The position numbers were made by a program, and so were the translations under genes. 64,000 bases of DNA from positions 9,577,501 through 9,641,500 of the forward strand of contig NW_024881313.1 in the NCBI RefSeq assembly GCF_018691265.1, written 5' to 3'. The notes under the pieces were generated by a model. It was not told the DNA's origin, did not search any database, and was given only the letters and a program-made list of their open reading frames with translations. Origin of the DNA: Tyto alba. Lineage: Eukaryota > Chordata > Aves > Strigiformes > Tytonidae. This document shows, piece by piece, positions 1 to 12,988 of this stretch (its first letter is position 1; each line of letters starts with the position of its first letter).

Positions 1-2254
1 CAAGCAGCATCTAATCCAGCCAACCACCAAGTGAGCAAATTCGCTTACAGCCAATAAATATGTGTTGTTTCTCTTCACCAAGGATAAGGTCAGAAGAATC
101 TCCGAGTGTGTTCTGCTGCTTTCTTCTTGGTTGCCAAGAGCTATTTACTTTTTAACATTTAAAGAGAACAGGAGCAAATCTTATGGCAACTTCATCTCAC
201 GAATGTAAAGTCTCTAAACATTTCTTCTGGCATTCATTTACATATGTTTTGGAACATCTGGGTATGAAAATATGTTCATATGAAGACTGAGATGCATAGC
301 ATTTGAAGTTAGATTAAACTACTCCGAAAATGCTCTTAAGACATGGAAATGCATGAAATTAGGGTTAACAGAGGTAGAATGAGGAATTTTTATATTTTAT
401 AAAAAAACCACTGTCATTCAAAAACAGACATGTAGATCATAAGAAACATCCATGGGTAGTGATTTTCATCTAAATTTTGTAGTGAAGTATTTTCTGAGAG
501 TTATTTTTCTATCGTATGTTTGCATTAAAAAAAGGTGGAAAATGTCACCATTGTAGAATTTCTAGTGTTTGCAGTCTGAACTAATTATATTTGATTTCAA
601 AACATTCTTTGAGCTGTTGTTTTCCTAAGCCAATTTTTATTCTTACTCTGAAATAATATTTTAACTATATTCCAAGCCTTAAAGTGTAATTTCCCACCAG
701 CTCAGAAAAGTCATACTTTCTATTGAGAGGCAGAACCCATTACTTCACAATGTGCTTAAATAAATCAGCTTGATTTATAACTGTTTTGATCTCTGAAGTT
801 TCCACCAAGCAGAATCTTTTAAAAAATGGGATTGTTTACATTTGAGTTTGAGTCAACCTGTGTGGTACTGGCAGCAGCATGAATGTTCATTTTTGGCAGA
901 GCCTCTGCCTTCAACTTTTTCCCTGACTCAGTTTTTCCATTCTTATGCAGATACATGCTCAAGTATCTCTCAATTCTGTATTTAATTCTAGTGTTCTGTG
1001 CTTAAATTTATCAGACCAGGTGTTGAATTTTGTAGGCAAAACTTTTAGCAAAACATCTGAGAGACCGATCATCTCTACTTAAATGACAGCAGTAAAATGA
1101 AGTATGCTTTCGAAGGCTGACTACACACAAACTTTTATGTCTGCTTGTTCCCTGAGCTGTGCAATTTTAGAAGCTTCTCCCTGTCTTGTGAGATCCTTCA
1201 TTATCCAAAATGAGGTAAAATGGCTTCAGAGCTTTCCTTTGACTACATAAGATACCAGTTCCATAGTTCAGCTTTTGATTTTTGTCCTCAAAGCATGCTC
1301 TGTGCTTGCAGTGTTCAAGGCACAAAGATGAGTCGGTGGACTTATGGCTTAACTATCATTACGAGCTCATGGAGTTTATAAACCAAAATTATTGGTGTTG
1401 TCAAAAGGGACAGCATGGGCCTTTTCCTCTGAAGTCAAGAGTAACCTTCCTTCCTCTTTTGATTCTGCTGTTGGAGGAAGAGGGGGTTTTCGTTCCTTCT
1501 GTAAAAGGTAAATTACTTCTTTCAAGGTCTGCCTTGTCTGGGTCAGGGTAAAGCTCCATTTCTTGTGCTGGCTCCTGGTCATGTGCACCTTTCCCTCATT
1601 CTGTAGATAAGAAATTTTAATTAAAACAATTTCCCTCCTCCTCTACTAGATGTATATGTTATATAGTGACACAACTTTTGGAGATTTAAGTCCTTGATAT
1701 GTAGAGTATGGGATGACTGGGCAAAATATGATGCAATTTCCCAGAGTAGAGATAAAACATCCTCAATTCTGTTTATAAAAGTGATGGCAGTAGCTGAGGA
1801 GGAGTCTGTCCTTGGTATTTTGTGTTTGGGGAGAATCAAAACTGAAGCAAATTTATTGATGTTTTAGAGTTTGCATTTATTTCTTGGATTTTTAAAACTA
1901 TCCATAAAATGCTCCAGGTGCATTAGACAGGAGTGCAACTGTTATTTTGCTTCCTGCTGAATAATTAACACATGGAAATGAGTACGGCCTAAAATAATTA
2001 CGTTCCTGCAAAGAGATTGAAATGTTGAGGTTCAAATAAATGTATACTAGTGCAAATAAACCTTGCTGATTTTGATTTTTCAGAACCTGTTCAACAGTGG
2101 TTGAACGGTCTAGTTATCTGAAAATTTGAATGGAAAGTTTCCAGTAAAAAGTTTGAATTCAGAGTATTTTCAAATTAAGTAACTGAAGCATACTTTCTTT
2201 GTTATAAATTTTTTTATGCTGAAAACATTCTTTAAGCATTATGTTATCCATCAG

Positions 2255-2275
2255 AAAAAAAAAAAAAAAAAAAAA
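2255..2275. repeat. Poly-A run (21 A)
   Basis: Uninterrupted run of 21 A followed by an A/C-rich tail. It could be the tail of a degraded retroposed sequence, but no recognisable body precedes it and no target-site duplication is evident. Confidence 0.9.
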
Positions 2276-5200
2276 CAAAAAACCACAATATAATATTATT
2301 AGAATCCTATTAGGGAATGGGGGTCTAAGATGGGAGATATTTTAGAATAGGAAAGGATTTTTGATGTATTTTCTCCCAAAGTGCAGATTGGTTATTCTGT
2401 CAGCTGTAATGATGCTTTTGTTTTTAACAAAGCTTGTACATCTAGTGGAAGATCAGATATGATTTCATGTGGCAACTGCTACTTGTAACTCTTAAGAGCT
2501 TGAAACTAGTCTATTTCTGAAAGAAATGGATTTGAATGTTCAGTGCTGAACAAAATCAGTGGCTAATGTGTCGTCTTCTTCATACATAGAAAGTTTGAAA
2601 TCAGAGACAAAAAATGATCATCCAGCCTCCTCTACTCTATGTGCAAGATTAATACTTTAAGCGAACATTATTGGCTTTACCTTCCTTCTTTGTTGGTTTC
2701 GTACTTTTATCCATCTTGCATAGATGATGATACAGGTCATCTGAAATGCATACTTCTTTTGTATACCTCTTTCAGCTTTTTACTTCTTGGCAAAAAAATG
2801 TTATGTAATTAACTCTGGATATGTTTCTACTTCTAATTCTTTCTGGTATGAATTAGGCCATTCTCCCCTTCTATTCAGCAAGGACATATTTTGTACTAAT
2901 TAATACTACAGCATTAAGAGAAACTGCTTGGAGGCTCACTGGCTCAGTGCCTAATTACCACCTACATATTCTTGGTTAAGTGGGACATGAGCAATATCTT
3001 TTCAAACACACAAACAGGACTCTTCAGGGTTATTATTGAAAAGCAACCTCTTTTCCCTTCCAGTTGTCTGCCCAAGTCACATTAACGTTCAGTCACATCT
3101 TATTTCCTAATTCAAGATCTTTTTCCGTATTGACTTTTGAAAATGATATTCACTCTTGCCTCAGATCAAAGGCCATCGCAGCCTGAATTACTGCAACAGG
3201 GCAGACCTAAAATAGCTTTTTCTTCACAGAAAAAATGGAACAGAAAGATTACTTTAAGAGTTTTTCCTAAAAAAATAACACTGTTGAAACCATCAAAGTG
3301 TTTTTCCAGAGTTTCTCTATCAGTATTCCATGTTTGATGTAGCTACTGGAAAATGTGCAAGGAATTATCCAGAATGCTTATATGAGTGTTTCTCAAAATG
3401 GGAGTGGGGGATTGTTTCCCACATGCTGTAAATATGGAAGAGCTGCAAGTAAGAAGGGTTTCTAGAAGTAGTATAACTGTTTAAGATAATACTTGCCAGA
3501 ATAATTAGGGATGTGAAACATCAGATTCACTTGGGACGGGAACATTGGGCAGGATAGCTCAGAGAGTGATAATTTATAGCATAAGGTTTATCATTGGATA
3601 CTGTGGTGTTAATGAGTCTTGGTTACTACACTCCTGTGGTATTGATCCAATGAGCTCTTTTTGTTACTATGATTTATCACTGATAGGAGCATGATTATTA
3701 TTTCTACAAGTTTTAGTGAGCACTGTAAGCAAGTTGATATCCTTAAACATCGTGTTTAGTCTAAATTTATGTCATCTCTATGATTTTACTTTATTTTGTA
3801 ACCAAGGTAAGTACAAGATGAATGTAAAACTGACCAAAAGCCCTCTCACTTAATCATAGGATGCTTTTGTTGGGTAAGATTAGGAAAAGCTTCTAGCTAT
3901 GCATAAAGATGGTCCTTCAATTAAGAAAGGAATGTTATTTGTACAGACCAACTGTATGCTGTGTGGTTTGTCCACTGAGCAAATATCTGTAGCCAGTCCT
4001 AACATCGTGTTTTGCAAAAAGTGAGCAAAATCCTGGTTTTATGTTCATTAGGCATACTTATTTATGTATCAGATTACCACCACGTCCTATGCGGCCACTA
4101 TGAAGTGTCTTAGCTTCTGTGCCCTCAAAGGGATCCTTGATAGTCTATGCTGATGGAGACTCCTTCCAGTCTGAGCCATGAGTTAAGCTGGGACTGGAAG
4201 ATAGAGTAAATGTATGCATTTTATTTTAAATTCTTCTTTTCCACATTTCTTTAATGAGGAAGATGAGCTGCATCCTGGTAGGGATGGTCAACTTAATATC
4301 AGGAATATCTTTCCCTCTTTTCCTGTAAGCATTAATCCAGGTTTAGCCAAGTGATGCAGCTATATAAAAATTCTCTCTTGTACATACACTGTTGATGCTA
4401 GTGAAAGCTACAGACCTGAAATTTGCAGACATTCCTCTGTTCTCCTAATGGTTTATTGTTCCTGGGTTCCAGCTTTCTCGATGGCTGTCACTTCCACAGC
4501 GCCTTTGAATAGACCCCACACAGGCTTTGTTTTGGGTTTTTTCCCATTTTTTCCCCAGGGAACATGTTGCAGCTCATTGCACCCATTTGGTGCTGTTGTA
4601 AAGTATGTAATAGTTGAGATGGGGTAGAATGATTTTCATGTGCTCATAATCCTCCTCAGCTTGGGCACCTAGTGGGAAGAAGAGAGGATAAGGGGTAAAC
4701 AGACATTTTAATTGGAGGGGGAGAAAAAGGGCAAGATAGGAGTGTACATTACAGGAGACAGAAAGAAAAAAGGCTGGAAGCAGGGCAGCAGCAATGAACT
4801 TAACTTTTTACTGCACAGGTGGTGAAGTAGATCATGGGGTCAGTGACCATTTTACCAGTCCTATTAGTCTGCAGCACTTGTCAGTGCTGTTCCCAGCGGG
4901 TGTTGTGGGACAAAAAAGTGAATAATCATATGGTATTAAAACGCTTTGTGCAAAAGTGTCATGAAATACACTGCACAGAGAAAACTTAATTATTGGAGTT
5001 CTGGCATCTGAGTGAATCTTTGTATTTTAAAATAGCAAATGGATACAGTGAATAGTATATTTCCTCTCTATTTTCTCAAAAAGGGAGAATTAACATAAAA
5101 TTAATTATGAGCTGGCTCAGTTGTCTGTATACCACTGCCCACAACTCTTCCACTGAGAACAGGAAAGGCATTGCAATATCCACATCATCTCTGAAGGAGA

Positions 5201-7229
5201 GAAGGCTCTTCTGCCCCTCCTGACAGAATTTGGAAACTCTATCAGTACTTCATAAATATAGATGAAAACACTTACTCACATTTTTAATCTTTCTAGAAGA
5301 TCTAAAGCATTTAAATTGAAATTTGCAGTTCAGATGATGTATCCCCACTTGGCAACTGTAAAATAGGTCTTCTTTTTAAGATTCACTCCAGGGATATAGT
5401 GAGCAAAATAAGATTAAAGATATGATTTTAAAATAAGATAGGAGGTTTCTGAGCGTTGTGCTTTGTAGACGTGTTTGGAAATATTTGCTCTAATCTACTG
5501 AGACAATGTTTTACTACATATGAAAGGTATCTTAAAGATGGGATTTAGGACAATGAACGTGCATTTTATATAAACATGTTTTATCCAGTAAAGACCAAGT
5601 GTTATCTTGAATTGATGAATTTATTATCATGGCAATAATATAAATCATAGGAAAGAGATAATACAGGAGGAGAAAGCCAGAAGGATTAAGCACTGCAGTC
5701 TAGAGATGAATTATTTTATATCCCAATGAAGTTTTATAATGCAGACTGGATTTTTTAACTGGCTGAGTATAAAAAAGTGATGATTTGCAATCCCTGCAGC
5801 ATAAATAGTACATTTCTTCATCAGTCAGCATTACTTTTATTACTATAATTATACTCAGAGGCAGTAGGATTTAGGCATTTGATTTTATCCAGATGATAAT
5901 TATATATTTATTACCCAAGATTCTAATGTTTGTTTTGAAACAAGACATTCCTACGCATGCTCCTGCGTGCAAGAACACTCAAAGCCTACCAGGAGTTACA
6001 AGTGCACAGTATATCAAAGAAACACGGTGTTTTTTAAATGTTATTTTTTTAAATGGATTCAACATCTCACTTTCTAAACTGTACTTATTTCCTAGATGGA
6101 TAAAATATTGTATTATTGTTAACAGTATCTGTTCATCATGGCCTATTGAAGGGTAAAGGGCAAAACTGTTCTTTTTTGCTCAAACTGTCAGATATAAATA
6201 AAAGTACCAGCAATGCAGATTATGTTCTAGTTATTCCATTTTTCCCACTTGCTAGAGATTATCAGCATCTTTCAGTAGAGAGGAAATTAGGATACATTGT
6301 TTTTAGTATAAGCAAAGAGGAAGAAAGAGGTCTAGTAAAAATTCAAGTAGCAGAAAGGAGTTTTAAAAGTCAGAAGGAAAACAGTGTTCTCTTCAAAATT
6401 TTGCTGAAATTGACCTATCATGATCCTTAATTTCTGGGCTTTTCTTAACCCTGGAATCAACATCAGTATCAAGTTAGCAAATATTTAGTGGCTTCAGCTG
6501 AAGCATTTTAGCTTCTCTGACTGCCCTCATTGAAAACATGATGCAATGATGAATAGCAGTTTGGGAAAATAAGTGAAGTTAATTTGTAAATCTCTACACA
6601 GACACTCTCTTTCAGAAGTATAGTAGCCCCAGGCAAGTATCCTTGGAGGAGTGGAATGCATATGGATTCACAGCTTTAGTTCACAAGATCTTAGTGTGAT
6701 TCCACATTTTTCTCCAGCAGTGTTTTGTATCTTTTAAGTTTCTTGTGCCTCTCAGAGTCTTTGAACTGTTCATTCTATTAGTTTTCTGTTCCCATACACT
6801 GGGATAGGTAAATAGTCTTCTGCATAGCTCTTTATATATACTATTGGAATTATTAATGCTTTCATAGTAAGCGAACACTATTTATGAGATACTTGTAGAG
6901 TGATTTATCTCTTTTCAAGTATCAACAAGCTATCGGGTTTAAAATAAGCATATTTATATTCCTTTCTCTGCATCTGTGATTGATAACAGGACCAGTGATG
7001 CTGTGCTCTGTGTGGGGGAACACATTCTAGGGAATGCTGTGTCTGGCCAGATCTGGAGATACAGATCTTAGTCTCTCTGTCATCTTGTGTAAGAAGATCT
7101 GGGAGGAGTGAACGCACAGGATCAGATTTGAAAGAGAGAAAAAGTGGTGAGGAATTCTTCATCTTAAGCTAGAAGTAGAGGAAAGGTTCTACATAATGCT
7201 TTTCAGCTTTTAGGCTGAATAGGTTTCTT

Positions 7230-7300
7230 TGGTTTTTTTCTTTGTTTTTGGTGTTTTTTTTGTTGTTGTTGTTTGTTTTTTTATTTTTACTTTGTATTAT
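7230..7300. repeat. T/G-rich low-complexity tract
   Basis: Runs of T broken by single G or by GTT triplets, with no coding or structural signal. Simple low-complexity sequence. Confidence 0.75.
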
Positions 7301-8372
7301 TTTGATTTATTCCATCCTTTTGATACTCCACAGTCACGGTCTTTAAAGAAAACACTACAGTTTTAAAATATATTCTCTTTGTGGCATGCAAATTAATTCT
7401 GCAGTATTTTAGAACTTACTTTGGTACTTTTTTCTGGTATGTAAGAGTGTATGTAAACAATGTGGGTTTTGGTTAATTATAGCTAAGAAAGCTGAATTTA
7501 AAGTAGGCTGGGTGGGAGCCTGGAACCTAGGACTCCTTCGAGGAGAACGGAGGGTTTGTCTGCATGTCTGGTTGTGAGAAGCAGGATTTAGTTAGTGTTA
7601 CGGTCCATGTTGCCATAGTAATGGTACTTCATTTTTTCAGTAATCTTGTTTGTGGGCAGCTCAGAAGCAAGAGTTTGGACTAGAGGACTGTGAAGACTTC
7701 CTCCAGTTTTATGCTTCTATTTAAGAAAATAGAATTCTTAACAGCTACTCAATTATGAAAATGACTGTGCCAGACTACTCCTCATATTTCACTGCATATT
7801 CATGTTAAAAAACATTTCTCAATGTCTGATGAAGATGTTCAGTGGAGACCCAATTATTATCTGAGATGGTGGGGGAAAAATAATTTCAATGTCATTTAAC
7901 CATGTTCTGTAATGACTCTGGTGTATCCTATTCAAAAGTAAAAGCTTGCTGTGCTTGCAGACTGGTTGATAATATTGTAAAAATTGAAATTAGCAAAGTA
8001 AAATTCTTAATTTGGAAGATAATAGAGAGTTTATTATTAATGATAACATCATTTTAATGCAAGATTATAAAGGTGAAATAAAGCAGTGGCAGAGCTATTT
8101 ATTTCTTTAAAAATGCAAAGTAAAATTTTAAACCCAAGTCCACTAAAATAAATATGCAAGTCTGCTAAAACTTGCAAGAAAAAGAAGCTTCTGCCTTAAG
8201 AATCACAGATGAAGTTTCCTGGACATTTTTACTGCAAAATACTAGTTTTATACTGTGATACAGTAGTATACTGTGGTAGGTGTCGCATTATATATAAGGA
8301 AGAGGTTTGATTGTATAGCCCTTAAAGTTAGCAATGATGTGGTCGAGACCCTCTGGATGAGAATTTAGGGGG

Positions 8373-8855
8373 TTGAAAAACAAAGGAGATGATGTGGTAG
8401 ATGTTGGCTGTCGATCACCCAGCCAGGAAGTAAGCACCAATGAGTTATTCTGTAGGAAATTTGGAGACATTTCTGGATCGCTAGCCGTTGTCCTTATGCG
8501 AGATTTCAACTTCCCAGACATCAGCTGGGAATATCATACTGCTGTGATGAGCAGGTCTTGGAAATTCTTGAAGTCTGTAGGAGATAACTTTTTGTCACAG
8601 GTACTCAGTGAGCCAACTAGAAAAGATGCCCTCATAGATTTGCTGTTTGTGAATAGAGAAGGACTTGCGGGGGATGTGATGGTAGGTGGCTGTCTTGGCC
8701 TCAGTGATCATGAAATGATTGAGTTTGAAATTTTCACTGTAATAAGGAAAAAGGACAGCAGAGTTGCTACCCTGGACTTCTTCAGGAGAGCAAATTTTAA
8801 GCTATTCAGGGAGCTAATTACCAGCATACCCTGGGAATTTGTTTTTGAGGTCTAG
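8373..8855 (+). pseudogene. CR1 ORF2 endonuclease domain, C-terminal part
   Basis: A 160-codon open frame encodes the C-terminal half of the APE-type endonuclease that nicks the target to prime CR1 reverse transcription. Visible motifs are DFNFPDISWEY (the family normally has G before DFN; here it is R), LIDLLFVNREGL, and LSDHEMIEF with the SDH motif carrying the catalytic His. The N-terminal catalytic part is missing because the element is 5'-truncated, and the frame closes at a stop before the reverse transcriptase. The true ORF2 would be about 900 residues or more, so this is a fragment. There is no reason to expect expression. Confidence 0.88.
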
Positions 8856-9429
8856 GAGTCCATGCGTGCTGGTCAGTCTTTTAAGAACCACCGTTTAGAA
8901 GCACAGGAGTAAGCAATTCCACTGTGTCATAAGTTAAGAAAGTGGGGCAGATGACCAGTGTAGCCGAGCAGGGAACTCCTCCTGAAGCTCAAGAGGAAAA
9001 AGAAATGATATAATTTCTAGAAGTGAGGTGAGGCTTCACCTGGAGAGTACACAGCTGTGGTTTGTATATGCAGGGAGAAGACATGGAAGGCCAAAGCTCA
9101 ATTAGAGTTGAAACTACCCAGTGTTGTTTCAGATGGTCCCCTGAGTTGGAGCACCATGAGTGTGAGAAGGGTGACTTTCCATTTGTGGACACTGAAATTG
9201 TAAGGGACCAGCTGTATTAGCTGAATGTTCACAAGTCCATGGGGTCTGATCATGAAGGTCTTGGGAGGTCCCACCTGACTGGAAGCTTGCCAGTGTTACT
9301 CCAATCTACAAAAGAGGCATGAGGTAAGACCCAGGGAACTTACAGACCTGTTGGTCTAAACTCAGTTCCTGGAAAAATGATGGAATAGATTATACTGAGT
9401 ACTGTTGAAAGAATAATGCAATCATCAGG

Positions 9430-10296
9430 CACAGTCAACATCGGTTCACAGAGGAAAAGTCCTGTTTAACTAATTTGATATCCTTCTATGATAAGGTCAC
9501 CCACCTAGTGGATGGAGGGAAGGTATTAGATGTAGTTTTTCTAGATTTTAGTAAGGCTTTTGATACTGTTCCTCACATCATCCTTCTGGAGAAGTTCTCC
9601 AACAGTGGGATGAGCAGGTTGATGGTGCGCTGGGTGAAGAACTGGCTGAAGGGCAGGGCTCAAAGGGCTGTGGTGAATGGGGCTACATTTGGCTGGTCTG
9701 AGGTCAGCAGCGATGTTCCTCAGGGCTTAATTCTAGGGCCGGTTCTGTTATATTTATCAGTGATATGGATGCAGGAATTGAATGCACCATTAGCAAGTTT
9801 GCTGACGATACCAAACTGGGAGGTACTGTTGGCTTTTGAGGTATGGGATGCCTCGCAGAGGGATCTAGATAGATTGGAGCATTAGGCTATGATTAATGGG
9901 ATGAAATTTAACAAGTCAAAATACCAGATTCTGCACCTAGGATGGAGTAATTCTGGGCACAAGTATAAACTGGGAGAGGAGTGGCTGGAGAGCAGCCATG
10001 CAGAAAGGGATCCGGGGGTGCTGGTTGAAAGCAGGCTTAATATGAGTCAGCAGTGTGTCCTGGCAGCCAAGAGAGCAAACCACATCCTGGGGTGCATCAA
10101 GCACAGTATAACCAGCCGGTCACAAGAGGTGATTATCCCACTGTATTGTGTGCAGTTGTGGGCCCCACAATTTAAGAAGGTTGTGAAGGTCCTTGAATGC
10201 GTCCAGAGGAGTGCAACAAAGCTGGTGAAAGGGCTGGAAGGAACATCCCATGAGGATCGACTTTGGGCTTGTCTGGATTGGAGAAAAGGAGGCTGA
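9430..10296 (+). pseudogene. CR1 ORF2 reverse transcriptase, frameshifted
   Basis: Two adjacent open segments (9475-9885 and 9889-10296) cover most of the CR1 reverse transcriptase. Motif A reads FLDFSKAFDTVPH, with its catalytic Asp, and the next conserved block reads PQGLILGP. Just after that, near 9750, a small deletion shifts the frame, so the catalytic FADD, still visible in DNA around 9798-9812, is out of frame. The second segment is the thumb and C-terminal part, including LGCIKHSI and LVKGLEG. Not functional. The stretch 8860-9430 between endonuclease and this block is the degraded N-terminal RT region. Confidence 0.9.
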
Positions 10297-11979
10297 GGGG
10301 CACCTCCTTTCTCTCTACAGCTCCCTGAGGTGGGGAAGTGGAGAGTGAGGTGCTGATCTCTTCTCCCTGGTGTATCCAGTGACAGGACGCTTGGGAATGG
10401 TTCAGAGCTGCATCGGGGGAGGTTTACACTGGACATTAGGAAGCATTTCTTTACCAAGAGGGTGGTTCAACACTGGAACAGGCTTCCTAGAGAGGTGGTC
10501 AATGACCGAAGCCTGTCAGTCTTTAAGAGGCTTTTGGACAATGCCCTTAGTAACATGCTTTAACTTGGTCAACCCTGAATTGGTCAGGCAGTTGGACTAG
10601 ATGATCATTGTAGGTCCCTTCCAACTATAATAGTCTATTCCATTCTGTTATAATTGTGCAGCAGAACAAGCTTTTTGGTTATTCATTGCTGCTTTAGGCT
10701 GACAAAATGTGTTTTCAGGCCACTTCAATGCTTGAGCAGAATAGAGGGTGGAGCCCCAGGTGGGTCTTCCCAGAATAATCTACTGGTATTAGCATTGTAG
10801 TACATTAGCATAGGTGACAAATGTTAAGTATGTTAATGGTATTTAGCCTCTCTTTTTTTTTTTTTTGCTTTTGTTAAGTTTTAACGTAACACAGGAAACC
10901 TCTGTTTAATCATAGTATATTGTATTGCTGCATCTGGAATACACTGCCAAGATGTTCTGCTCATACCATCATAGACTAATAAACCACATAGTCTTTGTCA
11001 TTGACTTCAGTGCCAGTGATCACTGTCTCTCAAGTACAAGTTTCACTGGAGTTTTCATGTGTAGTGTGAACGTCTTTAGTTTCACGACTTGATCATATGA
11101 TACTGTTTCATATAAGAAAAGGATATTCTTCTTATAGCGTTATGTACACATTGTTTAAAGAACATGGTTTGCAAAATGCCCCCAACAGTCTGGATTATGA
11201 CTTTGCCTTCTCTAGGCTGACCCACTGTAACTGAACACAGTTATAGGCACCTGAAATTTACTGTGAGTGTGTTGAAATCATGATGCCAGCTCATGGTAAA
11301 AGGCTTTGACTGTGCCTCTGCATCCAAAAGTTCTGCACATGCTGTATGCTTCATCCCATGTCCCAGGATGATACAGTCCCATCCAGAGGTTCTGCCAACT
11401 CCACGTGGTGTCAGACTAAAGGCAAAGCAGCAGTGGTGCTAGAGAGTCCTAGAAGACATTCCCTCCTCAGACTAAAGTGCCTCCACGAGGTCTGAAGTCA
11501 GTTGACCTGGGGTACTCATGGAGTAACTACCACGGATGGAGTAGGGTCACGTTTCCTTCTGTATTGGTCACTGACAAAGTAGTGGTGCAAGGTCAGAATG
11601 GATAGGAAACTCCTGATGGCTTTCTGGTGGCACTTTTGTGTAAGCAAGGACAGAAAGACACAGAGCAGAAACAGGAAGAGAAACAGAAATAAGGCTTGAC
11701 TCCATATGTGAGGCTTATGAGGGAGATGTGTGTCACTGCCCCTGTTACCTAGCATTATAATGCGTGACAGACAAAAGGATGATGAAGTGCTTCCCAGAGT
11801 ATCCAGTTGAAATATCTGCTCTTTGGAAACTGAGGATTTATGGGATAGCTTTCCTTTGAACTGCTGGAGTGGGAACACTTGATCTGGGGCTCAGATTTGA
11901 ACTAGTCTGAAGTAAAATTCCCAGAATGTCTACTGTGTAATTGCAAGGTTCTCAGCAGCAACTGCATCATTGTATTGAT

Positions 11980-12007
11980 CTGCTCTTACTGTGCTGCTCT
12001 TACTGTG
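11980..12007. repeat. Perfect 14-bp tandem duplication
   Basis: The unit CTGCTCTTACTGTG occurs twice back to back. This is probably replication slippage. Confidence 0.9.
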
Positions 12008-12961
12008 CTGCCCCACTTGGTGAAAAAGTCCGAGTTTAGGAAACCCCAGGAGCTATTCTTCTCCTGGGTTCCACGGGTTAAAATATTAACCCAAGCCTTC
12101 CTGTGCCTGGATTTTCAGCTCGTGCACTGGATAGCAGCAGGTAACTCTCTCCTGTCCCTATAACAACTCCCTGTCTTTCTTCCTTGCCAAGCAACCTCCC
12201 CCTCTCCTCTCATCTTTCCGGTATATGTAATTATCATTTCCTTACTTTCACCTGCAGCAGCAGCAGCATCCCTTCCATAAGTAAATAGTCCTTTTCCCTT
12301 ACTTCATTCAGCAGTGGAGTTACCTGTTACCTTTATTACTTACTCTAAACTATCTTCATTTCCCTTACTTTCTTACACCTGCTCAGAAATTCCCACTCAG
12401 CTGTTATACCTCTGGCTACTGGTGTGGAGCAGAGGCAGGCTAGAATGGGTGATTTGGTCAAACGAAACCTAAAAAGCCTGGATGCTGCTAATTTAGAGGC
12501 TGCGCTTGGGAGAAGACATCTTCCAGCCCAGTGAGCCTCCCATGCGGCTGTTCTTTTACCTTCCATGTCCCTTGCAAGAGCAGTCTGTCTCCCTTGACAG
12601 CATCTAGTGCTTAAACAGTTGTTCTGTGACTCTTCCAAAGGATCCTCTGCCAAATGGCAGGATTTGCAAAATGGATCCCTGTCACTCTCACTACTTGTTA
12701 TTGGACCTGAACACAAGTATAATCTAAAAGAAAACAGTATTAAACACTTTGCATAGTGTACCTTTTAGCTAATTTACTCTTTTGCTAATTAGATGAAGTC
12801 TGGATCAAGATTTTTATAATGTAAGTAATAACTGCCAACTTATTTTTATTGCTTTTTATTGCTTTTGGCAAACACATTTTTTTTATATTTAAATAATTGG
12901 CAACAGAAAGTTGCCAGTTACTAGAAGAATTACAACAGTGAATCATCAAGCCAGACAATCC

Positions 12962-12988
12962 TTTTTTTTTTTTTTTTTAAAAAAAAAA
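12962..12988. repeat. T17 followed by A10
   Basis: A run of 17 T directly followed by 10 A. The junction is self-complementary and prone to slippage or assembly error. Confidence 0.85.

Larger units (their letters stand above)
1..8280. other. Unique AT-rich non-coding DNA
   Basis: I see no recognisable gene, RNA or interspersed repeat here. Open frames are short, lack protein-like composition and are not bounded by convincing splice sites. One good donor-like site (AAG then GTAAGTA, near 3805) has no convincing coding exon upstream. Simple runs are listed separately. The stretch could be intronic or intergenic. Confidence 0.6.
8281..10649 (+). mobile_element. CR1 non-LTR retrotransposon, 5'-truncated
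   Basis: About 2.4 kb of CR1 in sense orientation. It begins inside the endonuclease part of ORF2, runs through reverse transcriptase and ends in the 3' UTR. The 3' end keeps the conserved GGTCCCTTCCAACTATAA block and degraded copies of the terminal ATTCTRTG-type repeat. CR1 moves by target-primed reverse transcription and is usually 5'-truncated, as here. The reading frame is broken several times, and the copy looks older than the one at 45318-46401. The 5' boundary is judged by eye and may be off by tens of bases. Confidence 0.93.

Noticed and set aside
3755..3815. Possible 47-bp exon before a perfect GTAAGTA donor
   Set aside because: The acceptor (GTGTTTAG) has no pyrimidine tract and the short coding stretch has no support.
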